A model generated the notes under the pieces. It saw only the letters and a list, made by a program, of their open reading frames with translations. It was not told where the DNA came from and did not search any database. Below are positions 34,268 through 43,343 of a DNA stretch of 64,000 nt, piece by piece. The first letter of the stretch is position 1, and every line of letters begins with the position of its first letter. The position numbers and the translations under genes were made by a program. This DNA comes from Metabacillus sediminilitoris (lineage in GTDB: Bacteria; Bacillota; Bacilli; Bacillales; Bacillaceae): NCBI RefSeq assembly GCF_009720625.1, contig NZ_CP046266.1:498501-562500 (forward strand), read 5' to 3'.

Positions 34268-34485
34268 TCCCACCTTAACGGGCAGTAAAACTCCCACTTC
34301 AAGATTCGAGAGAAGCAAAGAAGATAAGTGGGAGATAACTGCCCGTAAAGATCCGACGAGCGATTGACGTCCGAGTCAGGCGAAGCCACACGATGTGGCG
34401 TTTTGTGCGTGATAAGTCTCGCTAACCATCAGTGGGGGATGAAGAAAACCCCCACTGATGGAAGTCTCACTTTATCGATAAAACA
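34268..34485 (+). repeat. hairpin-rich element, full-length copy
   Basis: Outer stem ACGGGCAGT (34278-34286) / ACTGCCCGT (34338-34346) enclosing CTCCCACTT/AAGTGGGAG; then GCCACA...TGTGGC and a 13-bp stem CCATCAGTGGGGG / CCCCCACTGATGG (34427-34461); ends GAAGTCTCACTTTA. Non-coding. Related copies are at 29791, 39555 and 49912-50291. The arrangement looks like a non-autonomous, palindrome-ended element derived from the IS200/IS605 type, which is an inference. Confidence 0.6.
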
Positions 34486-34512
34486 AATGTACTGTATTTC
34501 TATATTAGATAC

Positions 34513-36831
34513 CTACAGTAATGTAGTAAGAGGCTGCCTTGCTGCTATTCTTGCAGGGAAAAAGCTTGCAAATATTCCGATTAAGATGCTAAAACCTAAC
34601 CAAAGCAGGCTTCCATTTAAGGACATCCCGGAATGAAGCGGTGAATTTAATAGGATAGATCCGATCCTTTCACTTAAATAAGTATGAAGTGGATAGGATA
34701 TGATAACGGAAAATACCCAGCTCATTCCCGCAATAAAAATACCTTCGCCAATGAACAGTTGATAAATCTTACCCTTGGAACCTCCAAGAGAGCGAATAAT
34801 TCCAATTTCTTGCTTTCTTTCAAGAACATTTATACTCATTGCCGTTGTCATATTTAGCACTCCAACGCTTGAAATGAGAATGCCGACAAAAAGAAGGGAA
34901 TAAATGATCAGTTTAATCACTTCTTCAGGACGTGAATTTATATCTTCTACCTTATCAGAGGCTTCAATAGTAATATCTTTGTCGTTAAACCAATTTTCCA
35001 CTTTATTTTGAACATCTGATTTTGAATCTTGTTTGATAAGTAAACGGTTAATGTGCTCATTATTAAGCCATTGAATATAGTCAGTTTGCGACATATAAAT
35101 AGTAGGTCCTTTTAATTGACTTTTGACGATGCCAGCTATCTTCCATTGTTTTTCCTCAATGCCAATTTGGATCGTTAAGGAGTCTCCAGTTTTTATATTT
35201 CCTAAACTCTGACTTAAATCAGAACTAATAACAATCGAATTTGGAACTTGTTTATCTAACCAATGACCTTCCAATATTTCAGGATGAATAAAATCTGTTT
35301 GAGCTGGTACAGAGTTTAATAGAACATTATGTTTTGAAGATGACTGTGAAATAATCGCATTTCTTATTGTCCATGCCTCAGCCTGTTCCACTCCGTTAAT
35401 CTCTTCTAAGGAATGTATAAGTTCTTCCTTTGGCAAAGAGGTTTGAATACTCCATTCCCGGTCATAGTTCAAAAATTGATTCATATCTTTAAGAGTCAGA
35501 AGTAAGGAATTGTTCAATGCAATACAAGCAATAATGATCGCACCGCCAAAGGATAACATTAATACGTTCGTCAAGAGTTGCCCTTTTTTTATCATCGCAT
35601 TTCGAATGGAAAGAAAGCGAAAATGAAAATATCTTTTTGAATGTTTCTTTTTTTGCTTTACAAAGGGCCTGCTAGTATTTTTAAGTCCTCTGATAACAGG
35701 TATTTTCAGCACTTTCTGAATTGGATAGGAAGCTGCTAGCATTGGAACAATAAACGATAAAATCAAGGTAAGTATTAAAACCTTTAGTGAATATGTAAAT
35801 TCTACTTTTCCTATATTTAATTCCTGAACAGTGAATTTGGAAAAATAAAATGATATGGCTCCACTTAAAGGGACAGATGTTAAAAATACAATTGATCCAA
35901 ACAAGATGAGCGTAACCGAGTATTGTTTCCAAATATGATACGATGTCGCGCCAAGAACCTTCTGTATACTAAGCTCCATAACCTGCTCTGATACAATTCG
36001 ATAAAAAAGATGGGTAATAAGTAAAAATCCAAGTAAGAATGCGACAACTCCTAATACGACTAATAAAAGGAGGATGGCATTAACAACTGTCTCGCGAATA
36101 AACAATGATTCTTCTGATAGCTCTGTTCGGGAAACAGTGATATTTTTCGTTTTTAAATCAGCTTTTGCTTCCTGGATGATTTTGTTTACTTGTGATTCTG
36201 ATTTGGACGATTCAAAGGTGACATGAATTAAATTTTTAGATGAGATCAGCCCTAAGTTTTCTAATGCATCTTCTGTTAAATAACCATAACCTAATCCGCT
36301 AAGCCTAGTAGGGATTCGATAGAAATCTTCAACTGTACCGTCAATTGAAAGCTCTTTTGTTTGTTTACCTGGAAGTGAGATCATGACATGATCACCAATC
36401 GATTGCTTAAATTGCTCCAATGTAGACTTCTCAAGAAGTAGTCCTTGACCTGAAGGAGTTAATTGACCTGCCGTACGAATTTTGTTGATTTGAAAAGGTT
36501 TATTAGCAGAATAAGCCATTAATTCAAAATTTCGAAACTCACCATTGATTTTAATCCTAGCTCTTATTTGCTGCTTTGCTTCCACTTCTTTTATGCCATC
36601 CACTTTTTCTAAAGAAGAGATATCCTCTTCAAATGGTGACGTATAAAGAGTGAGCTCAGCTGCGTTAGTGTTTTCAAGATTTTGTTGAAGCGCCTTATTA
36701 AATAGATAATTGGTATTAAGCAGAGCTCCAATCGTAGAAAGACAAATTGTAATAGAAACAAGAATAAATATTGCTCTCGTTTTCTGCTTGGTCAAATCCT
36801 TACCGGCTTTTTTCATATAGATAGGTATCAT
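34513..36831 (-). CDS. ABC transporter permease, FtsX/MacB family, two-domain
   Basis: 772 residues. Two FtsX repeats: a helix at ~20-40, a large extracytoplasmic domain, three helices at ~255-380, then a helix at ~425, a second outside domain and three helices at ~645-765; each repeat has the loop VLGATS or SLGGSK before a helix, characteristic of this family. It lacks any solute-binding partner, as usual for exporters or mechanotransmission systems. Overlaps the ATPase gene by 4 bp. In Bacillus such pairs export peptides, lipids or protect against antimicrobials. Confidence 0.88.
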   Translation of the reverse strand: MIPIYMKKAGKDLTKQKTRAIFILVSITICLSTIGALLNTNYLFNKALQQNLENTNAAELTLYTSPFEEDISSLEKVDGIKEVEAKQQIRARIKINGEFRNFELMAYSANKPFQINKIRTAGQLTPSGQGLLLEKSTLEQFKQSIGDHVMISLPGKQTKELSIDGTVEDFYRIPTRLSGLGYGYLTEDALENLGLISSKNLIHVTFESSKSESQVNKIIQEAKADLKTKNITVSRTELSEESLFIRETVVNAILLLLVVLGVVAFLLGFLLITHLFYRIVSEQVMELSIQKVLGATSYHIWKQYSVTLILFGSIVFLTSVPLSGAISFYFSKFTVQELNIGKVEFTYSLKVLILTLILSFIVPMLAASYPIQKVLKIPVIRGLKNTSRPFVKQKKKHSKRYFHFRFLSIRNAMIKKGQLLTNVLMLSFGGAIIIACIALNNSLLLTLKDMNQFLNYDREWSIQTSLPKEELIHSLEEINGVEQAEAWTIRNAIISQSSSKHNVLLNSVPAQTDFIHPEILEGHWLDKQVPNSIVISSDLSQSLGNIKTGDSLTIQIGIEEKQWKIAGIVKSQLKGPTIYMSQTDYIQWLNNEHINRLLIKQDSKSDVQNKVENWFNDKDITIEASDKVEDINSRPEEVIKLIIYSLLFVGILISSVGVLNMTTAMSINVLERKQEIGIIRSLGGSKGKIYQLFIGEGIFIAGMSWVFSVIISYPLHTYLSERIGSILLNSPLHSGMSLNGSLLWLGFSILIGIFASFFPARIAARQPLTTLL

Positions 36832-37532
36832 TGCATCCCCAATCCCTCTTTCTTGTCTTGAAACAAGGTGTTTATTACTTCTCCATCTTTTACCCTTAAT
36901 GTTCGTGTGACTTGTTTTGAAAGGTCCAGGTCATGAGTAACCATGACAATTGTTTTTCCATTCTTCACAAGTTCCTCAAACAGTTTAAATATGTGTTGGG
37001 CATTTTCACTATCTAAATTACCTGTCGGTTCATCTGCTAAGATAAGCGGTGGATCATTCGCTAACGCTCTGGCAATTGCAGCACGTTGTTTCTCTCCGCC
37101 AGAGGCATAGTCAGGAAAGAGATTCCCTTTTCCACTTAAACCAACAGACTCAAGTAAGTTCATTGCTTTTTTTTGTTTTTGCTTTTTTCGAAATGAAGAA
37201 GCAAATTCCATAGGAAGAATGATATTTTCCAATAAAGTAAGTGTTGGAATTAGGTGAAAGTCTTGAAATACAATCCCAATATTTTTTAATCTCCATTTCG
37301 TCATTTCGCGATGGGAAAGGCTAGAGATTTCAGTTCCGTTAATTTTTACAGATCCATTTGTAGGGGAATCGATTCCACTCATCAAATTAAGGAGAGTTGA
37401 TTTTCCACTTCCCGATTTCCCGATTATTCCAATAAATTCTTGTTTTTGAATCCTAAACGAAACGTTATTTAAGGCATAGTGTGGGGTATCTCCACTAGAG
37501 AAAATCTTTGATACACGTTCCAGCTCAATCAT
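36828..37532 (-). CDS. ABC transporter ATP-binding protein, LolD/MacB type
   Basis: 234 residues. Walker A GKSGSGKST, signature ASGGEKQRAAIARAL (Ser-Gly-Gly kept, first residue Ala), Walker B LILADEPTGNLD and VTHDLDL. The LADEPTGNLD form marks the MacB/LolD branch that works with FtsX-like permeases. First gene of the leftward exporter pair. Confidence 0.9.
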   Translation of the reverse strand: MIELERVSKIFSSGDTPHYALNNVSFRIQKQEFIGIIGKSGSGKSTLLNLMSGIDSPTNGSVKINGTEISSLSHREMTKWRLKNIGIVFQDFHLIPTLTLLENIILPMEFASSFRKKQKQKKAMNLLESVGLSGKGNLFPDYASGGEKQRAAIARALANDPPLILADEPTGNLDSENAQHIFKLFEELVKNGKTIVMVTHDLDLSKQVTRTLRVKDGEVINTLFQDKKEGLGMQ

Positions 37533-38188
37533 GCTCCAACACCTTTCTTAAAACAATTTTTTCTATTAAGTAAAACTTTACTAATCTCATTAAATACCAT
37601 GATTTCTCTATCTTCAAACATAGCAAAATTCGTCTGAAAGAGTTTAATAGGCATAAATTAACGGAAAATCATTAGGATTATCGTTAAAACATTTACATTT
37701 TTTACCATAAGATTGTGTTTAAAAAAAATTCATATGAAATAATCCCTATAAAAGTATCTAAATTTGTAAAAAAATGATGGTTTTTGTGTTTTTTACTAGA
37801 TAGCATTTCTTATTTTTACTGGTAATTTTAGATAATTTTTTTTATTTTCAATAAAAGTCACTTAATTGCTATTTTTCGAGTTTTTTATGTGAAGTTTTTG
37901 TTACTTTCTTTACAAGAGTTGGAAACTTCTATAAATAAAGGGGTATTTGCCCTGATAATCGTTTCTTATTCGCAAAAACCAAGAAAATGTTACAAATTTT
38001 ACATAATTTATAACGAATCAATAAGAACGCTTTCATTGTTGAGACGACAAGTGATTTCAATTGATGGGCTAAAAAGCAATGAATTTAGTCACAGGAAAAA
38101 CGACACATTGATAAAAAGAACTAAGTTTCATTAAGCTTATGATGTTGAAAAACAAGATCTTGAAATAAATTTTGAGAGGAGTGCTAGA
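37533..38188. other. long AT-rich gap before the hyaluronan operon
   Basis: 656 bp with promoters of the divergent ABC exporter and hasA. A cre-like site is annotated inside. A reading frame at 37889-38134 has no ribosome site and unremarkable composition and is not counted as a gene. Confidence 0.35.
38022..38035 (-). promoter_or_regulatory. candidate cre site (CcpA) upstream of hasA
   Basis: On the - strand TGAAAGCGTTCTTA, one mismatch to the consensus TGWAANCGNTNWCA. About 155 bp before hasA, so catabolite control of capsule synthesis is possible. Confidence 0.35.
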
Positions 38189-39541
38189 ATGGCAAAATTA
38201 GAACAAGAACTTCAAGTACCTATTTCGGCCAACGAAGATATTAGTACACAGAAGAAGTTGTCGAACAGAGAAAAAACGTTTGTTATTACATTATTTTTCT
38301 TTACTGTCGCTGGACTTTTCTTTGTTAACTGGACCGCATCTGACAAATTGAATTTAACTATCGGATTATATGGTTCAGTTATGATCGCCTACTTACTAGG
38401 AAAAATGCTTCTTTCATTTAAGTATTCGGAAGTAACAATGGACCCGCCGGATTTAAAGGTATCGGTTGTCATTCCGTCTTACAATGAAGCCCCTGAAGCT
38501 GTACTAGGAACAATCGAAAGTATTTTAAAGCAGGATTATCCCATTCATGAGATCTTTTTAGTAGATGATGGCAGCAAAGATATATCAGCATATGAAGCAG
38601 TATTAAAACTGAAGGAAAACCTTATGGGTGGATCAGGAGAACCACCAGCACTAATACCTCCATATAAAATGCCAAACTTGATCGTTCACCGACTTCCTAA
38701 AAATAAAGGGAAACGTCATGCTCAAATCTGGGCATTTGAACGTGCAACTGGTGATGTGTTTGTCACAGTTGACTCTGATTGTACAGTATTCTCAGATGCG
38801 ATTAGAGAATTATTAAAACCAATGAATAACCCGGAAGTTACTGCTACAACCGGTCATGTAAACATTAGAAATCGTACAGATAATATTCTTACTCGCTTAA
38901 TTGATATGCGCTATGATAATGCGTTTCGTGTAGAGCGTGCTGCTCACTCAGTTACAAATAATGTACTAGTATGCAGCGGTCCTTTAAGTGCTTACCGCAG
39001 AGAAGTGGTAATGAAAAACCTTGATCATTACGGTACTCAGACTTTTCTTGGCCAACAAGTGCAATTAGGTGATGATCGCTGTTTAACAAACTATGCAATC
39101 CGAGAAGGAAAAACATTATATCAATCTACAGCCCGTTGTATTACAGATGCACCAACTAGTTTAAAAACATTACTTAAGCAACAATCACGTTGGAATAAAT
39201 CATTTTTTAGAGAAAGTTTAATTGCCTTAAAAATCGGTTTGAAAAAACCTAACGTATTTATTTGGGTCTTGCTCGAAATGTTCCTTTGGATCGCTTTCGG
39301 TGTTTCATTGGTTATGGCTTTTTACATTGCTTCTACTACAATGGCCTGGGTTATCGGTATTTATTATTTAGCTTATGTCATCATTTCGGCTTATGCCAGA
39401 AACGTATTTTATGCGTATAAAAGGCCACTGACATTCTTAATGGCCCCGCTATATGGATTGTTATTCTTAATCTTGTTATGCCCTCTTCGTTTTTGGGCGT
39501 TACTTACACTTCGTTCAACTTCTTGGGGAACGAGAGGTTAA
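38189..39541 (+). CDS. hasA: hyaluronan synthase HasA
   Basis: 450 residues, GT2 family. Two N-terminal membrane helices, cytosolic catalytic domain with VVIPSYNE, LVDDGS, TVDSDCTVF, the class I hyaluronan synthase motifs CSGPLSAYRREVV, FLGQQVQLGDDRCLTNYA and QQSRWNKSFFRES, and four C-terminal helices. These motifs match streptococcal HasA closely, not chitin or cellulose synthases in general. It polymerises UDP-GlcNAc and UDP-GlcA and exports the chain. GAGAGGAG lies before the ATG. Operon with UDP-glucose pyrophosphorylase and dehydrogenase genes, which make UDP-GlcA. Confidence 0.92.
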   Translation: MAKLEQELQVPISANEDISTQKKLSNREKTFVITLFFFTVAGLFFVNWTASDKLNLTIGLYGSVMIAYLLGKMLLSFKYSEVTMDPPDLKVSVVIPSYNEAPEAVLGTIESILKQDYPIHEIFLVDDGSKDISAYEAVLKLKENLMGGSGEPPALIPPYKMPNLIVHRLPKNKGKRHAQIWAFERATGDVFVTVDSDCTVFSDAIRELLKPMNNPEVTATTGHVNIRNRTDNILTRLIDMRYDNAFRVERAAHSVTNNVLVCSGPLSAYRREVVMKNLDHYGTQTFLGQQVQLGDDRCLTNYAIREGKTLYQSTARCITDAPTSLKTLLKQQSRWNKSFFRESLIALKIGLKKPNVFIWVLLEMFLWIAFGVSLVMAFYIASTTMAWVIGIYYLAYVIISAYARNVFYAYKRPLTFLMAPLYGLLFLILLCPLRFWALLTLRSTSWGTRG

Positions 39542-39554
39542 TCGTTTATCGGTA

Positions 39555-39690
39555 TGAACGTACAGTAAATCCCCGCCTTTTAGCAAGAATAATGAAACAA
39601 AGGTGGGGGGAACTGCTTGATAATTCGGACTACCATCTTCAGGTGATGGAGAAAACCCTGCTTTATGGAAGTCTCGCTATAACTATAGAC
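39555..39690 (+). repeat. degenerate hairpin element between hasA and hasC
   Basis: GAACGTACAGT ... GAACTGC outer arms, inner stem CCCCGCCTTT (39571-39580) / AAAGGTGGGG (39600-39609), a second stem CCATC / GATGG (39632-39649) and end GGAAGTCTCGCTATA. Same architecture as 34268-34485 but diverged. It fills the hasA-hasC gap. Confidence 0.55.
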
Positions 39691-39724
39691 AATCTATTAT
39701 CTAATAAGATGGGAGATGTTTTAT

Positions 39725-40618
39725 TTGAAAATTCGTAAAGCAATTATTCCTGCTGCCGGTTTGGGAACTCGATTTCTTCCTGCCACAAAGGCACAGCCAA
39801 AGGAAATGCTGCCAATTGTAGACAAACCCACTATTCAATATATTGTCGAAGAAGCAATTCGATCTGGTATTGAAGATATCCTTATCATAAGCGGTCGCGG
39901 AAAGCGAGCGATAGAGGATCACTTTGATAAATCATATGAGTTAGAAGAAACTCTATTAAAAAAAGAAAAGTATGACAGATTAGCAGAAATCCAGGCAATT
40001 TCAAATCTTGCAAACATCCATTATATTCGTCAAAAGGAGCCTCTTGGATTAGGCCATGCCATTCATTGTGCGAGTAGTTTTATCGGAAACGAACCTTTTG
40101 CGGTGCTGCTAGGAGACGACATCGTGAAAGCAGAAACTCCTTGTCTTAAGCAATTAATTGACGTTTTTGACAAATATCAAACCTCTGTTCTAGGAGTTCA
40201 GGATGTAGATCGTAATGAAGTGTCCAAGTATGGAATTATAAATCCTCTTTCAAATAAATCGTTAGAAGAAGGTGTACTATCTCTTTCTTCAGTTGTAGAA
40301 AAGCCAGCTATTGATGAGGCGCCTTCAAATTATGCTATTATGGGACGCTATATCCTTACACCGGATATTTTTGATATTTTAGCAACTTTATCACCAGGGG
40401 CAGGCAATGAAATTCAATTAACTGATGCTATTGAAAAATTAAACGAAAAAGAAACTGTATTAGCGTACAATTTTTCTGGAAAGCGCTATGATGTCGGAGA
40501 TAAATTTGGATTCGTCAAAGCAACAATTGATTTTGCATTAGAAAGACCTGATTTAAGTGCGGATGTGAAAACATACTTACGAGATGTAGTAATGGCAAAT
40601 GATCCTATTCCTTCTTAA
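39725..40618 (+). CDS. hasC: UTP-glucose-1-phosphate uridylyltransferase
   Basis: 297 residues from TTG 39725, nine bases after GGGAG; ATG 39716 touches that site and would add three odd residues. The N-terminus [23 protein letters not shown].. (shown in part) and [27 protein letters not shown] and VEKP are the GalU/GtaB signatures. Makes UDP-glucose for the next enzyme. Housekeeping gtaB is normally elsewhere, so this is a dedicated capsule copy. Confidence 0.9.
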   Translation: MKIRKAIIPAAGLGTRFLPATKAQPKEMLPIVDKPTIQYIVEEAIRSGIEDILIISGRGKRAIEDHFDKSYELEETLLKKEKYDRLAEIQAISNLANIHYIRQKEPLGLGHAIHCASSFIGNEPFAVLLGDDIVKAETPCLKQLIDVFDKYQTSVLGVQDVDRNEVSKYGIINPLSNKSLEEGVLSLSSVVEKPAIDEAPSNYAIMGRYILTPDIFDILATLSPGAGNEIQLTDAIEKLNEKETVLAYNFSGKRYDVGDKFGFVKATIDFALERPDLSADVKTYLRDVVMANDPIPS

Positions 40619-40742
40619 AGATACCCGGTTTATTAAAAGAAAAACGATTAGACTCCGTTGATGGCAACAAACAACGGTTAATTAGTATGTCAGCATCGTA
40701 AATAAGTTCATTTTAGAAATTCTATCAAAGGAGGAGTTTTTA

Positions 40743-42092
40743 ATGAAAATTGCGATTATCGGAACAGGCTATGTAGGATTGGTGACAGGTGTAGCTTTGT
40801 CTGAAATAGGTCACAACGTCACTTGTATTGATATTAACCCCGAAAAGATCGAACTTCTTGCAAAAGGGATTTCACCCATTTATGAACCGGGTTTAGAGGA
40901 ATTGATGGTAAAAAACATTGAGATTGGAAATCTTCAATTTACTTCAAATCATATTATCGGATTGAAGGATGCTGAAGTTGTTTATATAGCTGTAGGTACT
41001 CCACAAGGAGAAGATGGCGCAGCAGACCTTTCTTATATTTTCCAAGCTGCTCGAGATATTGGCCAAAACATTACCCGCGATGTTGTTGTTGTGACAAAAA
41101 GCACAGTTCCACTAGGTACGAACTATAAAGTGAAAGAATTAGTTTTATTAAATCTACAAGGAAATCACAGTGTCGAAGTCGTCTCAAATCCTGAATTCTT
41201 ACGAGAAGGGTCAGCTGTTTATGATTCTTTCAATGGAGATCGGATTGTCATCGGAGCAGATAATCCAGAGGCTGCTAACTTAATAGAAGAAGTGAATATA
41301 CCTTTTGGTCTTCCGATTATAAAAACAAGTATTAGTAGCGCAGAGATGATTAAATACGCAGCAAATGCATTTTTAGCAACGAAAATTTCTTTCATCAATG
41401 AAATTGCTAATCTATCTGAAAAAGTTGGTGCGGATATTAGTGAAGTTGCGAAAGGAATTGGTCAAGATGAACGGATCGGTTCGAAATTCCTTAATGCCGG
41501 CATTGGTTTTGGCGGTTCTTGCTTCCCGAAAGATACAAAGGCATTACTTAAAATTTCCGAAGAAGTTGATCATGATTTCCATCTCATTAAATCTGTTATC
41601 GATATTAATGAAAAACAAAAGATTAACCTCGTGGAAAAAGCCAAAGAACGCTTCGGGTCACTTAAAGGAAAACGAATTTCCCTGCTTGGTCTTGCATTTA
41701 AACCGGATACGGATGATATGCGCGAGGCAGCTTCAATTAGTGTTGCTAGAAATTTAATAGATGAAGGTGCTGAAGTGATTGGATATGATCCAATTGCCAT
41801 TGAAAATGCCAAGAAAGTCCTCCCAGAATCTGTTACATATGTTAACTATATTGAAGATGCGATTAAACAGTCAGATATCGTCTTCCTTTTAACAGATTGG
41901 AAGGAGATTGTTGAAAAAGCATTAATCCTATCAAGTCTCTTTATGGATCAACCGATTATCTTTGATGGTCGTAACTGTTATACAGTAGAAGCTGCAAAAA
42001 AATACCATGTTGAATATATCTCAATCGGCAGGGAACCTGTTATTCCGGATGGTAAAAAAGAGAGCAAAACATCACTTGTTGCATCTTTTTAA
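40743..42092 (+). CDS. hasB: UDP-glucose 6-dehydrogenase
   Basis: 449 residues. NAD motif IAIIGTGYVGLVTGVALSE, YIAVGTPQGEDGAAD, NPEFLREGSA, active-site GFGGSCFPKD (Cys260), and C-terminal AFKPDTDDMREA. Four-electron oxidation of UDP-glucose to UDP-glucuronate, the second precursor of hyaluronan. Strong AAAGGAGGAG site. Third gene of the hasA-hasC-hasB unit; the order differs from streptococcal hasABC. Confidence 0.92.
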   Translation: MKIAIIGTGYVGLVTGVALSEIGHNVTCIDINPEKIELLAKGISPIYEPGLEELMVKNIEIGNLQFTSNHIIGLKDAEVVYIAVGTPQGEDGAADLSYIFQAARDIGQNITRDVVVVTKSTVPLGTNYKVKELVLLNLQGNHSVEVVSNPEFLREGSAVYDSFNGDRIVIGADNPEAANLIEEVNIPFGLPIIKTSISSAEMIKYAANAFLATKISFINEIANLSEKVGADISEVAKGIGQDERIGSKFLNAGIGFGGSCFPKDTKALLKISEEVDHDFHLIKSVIDINEKQKINLVEKAKERFGSLKGKRISLLGLAFKPDTDDMREAASISVARNLIDEGAEVIGYDPIAIENAKKVLPESVTYVNYIEDAIKQSDIVFLLTDWKEIVEKALILSSLFMDQPIIFDGRNCYTVEAAKKYHVEYISIGREPVIPDGKKESKTSLVASF

Positions 42093-42150
42093 TCATAAAA
42101 ATTTAGCATTAATACAGTCAAAAAATCTTAATTTCGAAAGGGTGTAAATA

Positions 42151-42945
42151 ATGAAAAAAGTAACATCTGCTCTTTTAGTAACTGCTTTAGCTGTTAGTGT
42201 AACTGGACAAGTTTCTGCAGAGGAAATCAAACAACCTGCGCCAATTGTACAAAATGTTGATGTAAATAATCTTTGGAAGCAAATTGACACATTTCAAGCA
42301 ACAGTTGTCCTTCAAGATGAAAAGTACAAAGTTACTTACGATGACAATGATGGAATCGTTCATGTGAAAATTAAGAAGGAAACAGGTAAAGAGGAGATAG
42401 AGGTAACAGGTCAGGAAGCAAGCGACAAAGTCGTTGAATTTGTAAAAGACCTTGATTTATCAAAAAACCTAAGCAAGGAAGAAGTGATTAATCGCCTTTC
42501 AGCTGCTTTAGGTGTTGAACCTTCAGAAGTAGAAAAAGCGGATGCAGATATCACACTAACAAATCATGCAAGTGTATCATTCTCCTACAAACAAGGGGAA
42601 AAAACACAAGTAATCAATCCTTATGAGCTTCAAAAGCTAGACGCTAAACTTGAAGCGAAAGATGGAAGCTTTTATCACATTCGCTTTTTATTAAACAAAA
42701 ATGGTATCCAAGCATTAGTGAAGGAAAAGACTGAAGAGGGCTTAAAAACATTTAAAGGTACTGCTGCACTTGAAGAAATTCATCGTATAAAAGATGGTCT
42801 TATCCCAGCAAATGATACAACTTGGAATGGATATTTAGACCAAGTATCGGATGTACTAGGTGTAGAAGTAACAGATATTACAAAAGCGGATCTTAAAGTT
42901 CAATTTGCTAATAATACAAAAGTAGATGTGGATTTTAACAGATAA
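42151..42945 (+). CDS. secreted protein with two YusW-like domains
   Basis: 264 residues. Signal peptide (KKVTSALLVTALAVSVTGQVSA, cleavage near 23). Two similar units, ~38-130 and ~145-262, each ending in a GV-x-x-x-x-x-x-KAD pattern (ALGVEPSEVEKADADI; VLGVEVTDITKADLKV), as in YusW-like proteins of Bacillus. Function unknown; it is expected outside the membrane. Follows hasB by about 60 bp with its own ribosome site, possibly co-transcribed. Confidence 0.78.
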   Translation: MKKVTSALLVTALAVSVTGQVSAEEIKQPAPIVQNVDVNNLWKQIDTFQATVVLQDEKYKVTYDDNDGIVHVKIKKETGKEEIEVTGQEASDKVVEFVKDLDLSKNLSKEEVINRLSAALGVEPSEVEKADADITLTNHASVSFSYKQGEKTQVINPYELQKLDAKLEAKDGSFYHIRFLLNKNGIQALVKEKTEEGLKTFKGTAALEEIHRIKDGLIPANDTTWNGYLDQVSDVLGVEVTDITKADLKVQFANNTKVDVDFNR

Positions 42946-42957
42946 ATAATAGGTAAG

Positions 42958-42984
42958 GCGGCTTCCTGGTTGGAAGCCGTTTTT
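42958..42984 (+). terminator. terminator of the has/YusW unit
   Basis: Stem GCGGCTTCC / GGAAGCCGT, loop TGGTT, then TTTT. Confidence 0.85.
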
Positions 42985-43008
42985 GGGTGTTTGTTGGTAT
43001 ACTTTCAT

Positions 43009-43060
43009 TTCGCTACTATATTTTCGATTTTCGCTTATATATCAAATATCGCTGTTAAAT
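43009..43060 (+). repeat. decayed 20-bp-period array B
   Basis: TTCGCTACTATAT, TTCGCTTATATAT and ATCGCTGTTAAAT at 20- and 18-bp spacing, a worn version of the CGCTGATAT array. Lies between the YusW-like and YwqI-like genes. Confidence 0.6.
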
Positions 43061-43064
43061 CGTC

Positions 43065-43343
43065 CTAACGTGACTTAATAGAGGAGGAGATGTCTTGATC
43101 AACCTCTTTTAAGTTTTGTATGGTTTTAAGCACAGACTGATTATTGTCTTTTAATACATTTTTATATGTCTGACCAATCTCTTCTAACAGGTTATTTATT
43201 TCATTTAATTTTGTAACAACATCTAATTCATTCCCGCTTGCCACATCTTTCGCTAAAGTAGTTTCAAAAGCATCTGCTGCAGCTTCCATTTTAGAGACCG
43301 CATCTTCAACATCTCCATAACGAATTTTCATTTCCTGGCTCAT
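43065..43343 (-). CDS. YwqI-like (DUF5344) type VII secretion partner
   Basis: 92 residues, all helical, WXG100-sized: MKIRYGDVEDAVSKMEAAAD, then ELDVVTKLNEINNLLEEIG. Matches the YwqI/DUF5344 family, small helical proteins encoded before LXG-type polymorphic toxins and thought to form the targeting complex for the type VII secretion system. Overlaps the upstream partner by 4 bp. No LXG toxin follows: the next leftward genes are on the other strand. Confidence 0.78.
   Translation of the reverse strand: MSQEMKIRYGDVEDAVSKMEAAADAFETTLAKDVASGNELDVVTKLNEINNLLEEIGQTYKNVLKDNNQSVLKTIQNLKEVDQDISSSIKSR

Noticed and set aside
34364-34636. 90-codon rightward reading frame over the hairpin element
   Set aside because: It runs through hairpin repeats into the antisense of the ABC permease gene.
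37889-38134. 81-codon reading frame upstream of hasA
   Set aside because: No ribosome site, starts within the AT-rich promoter region, and overlaps the cre-like site.
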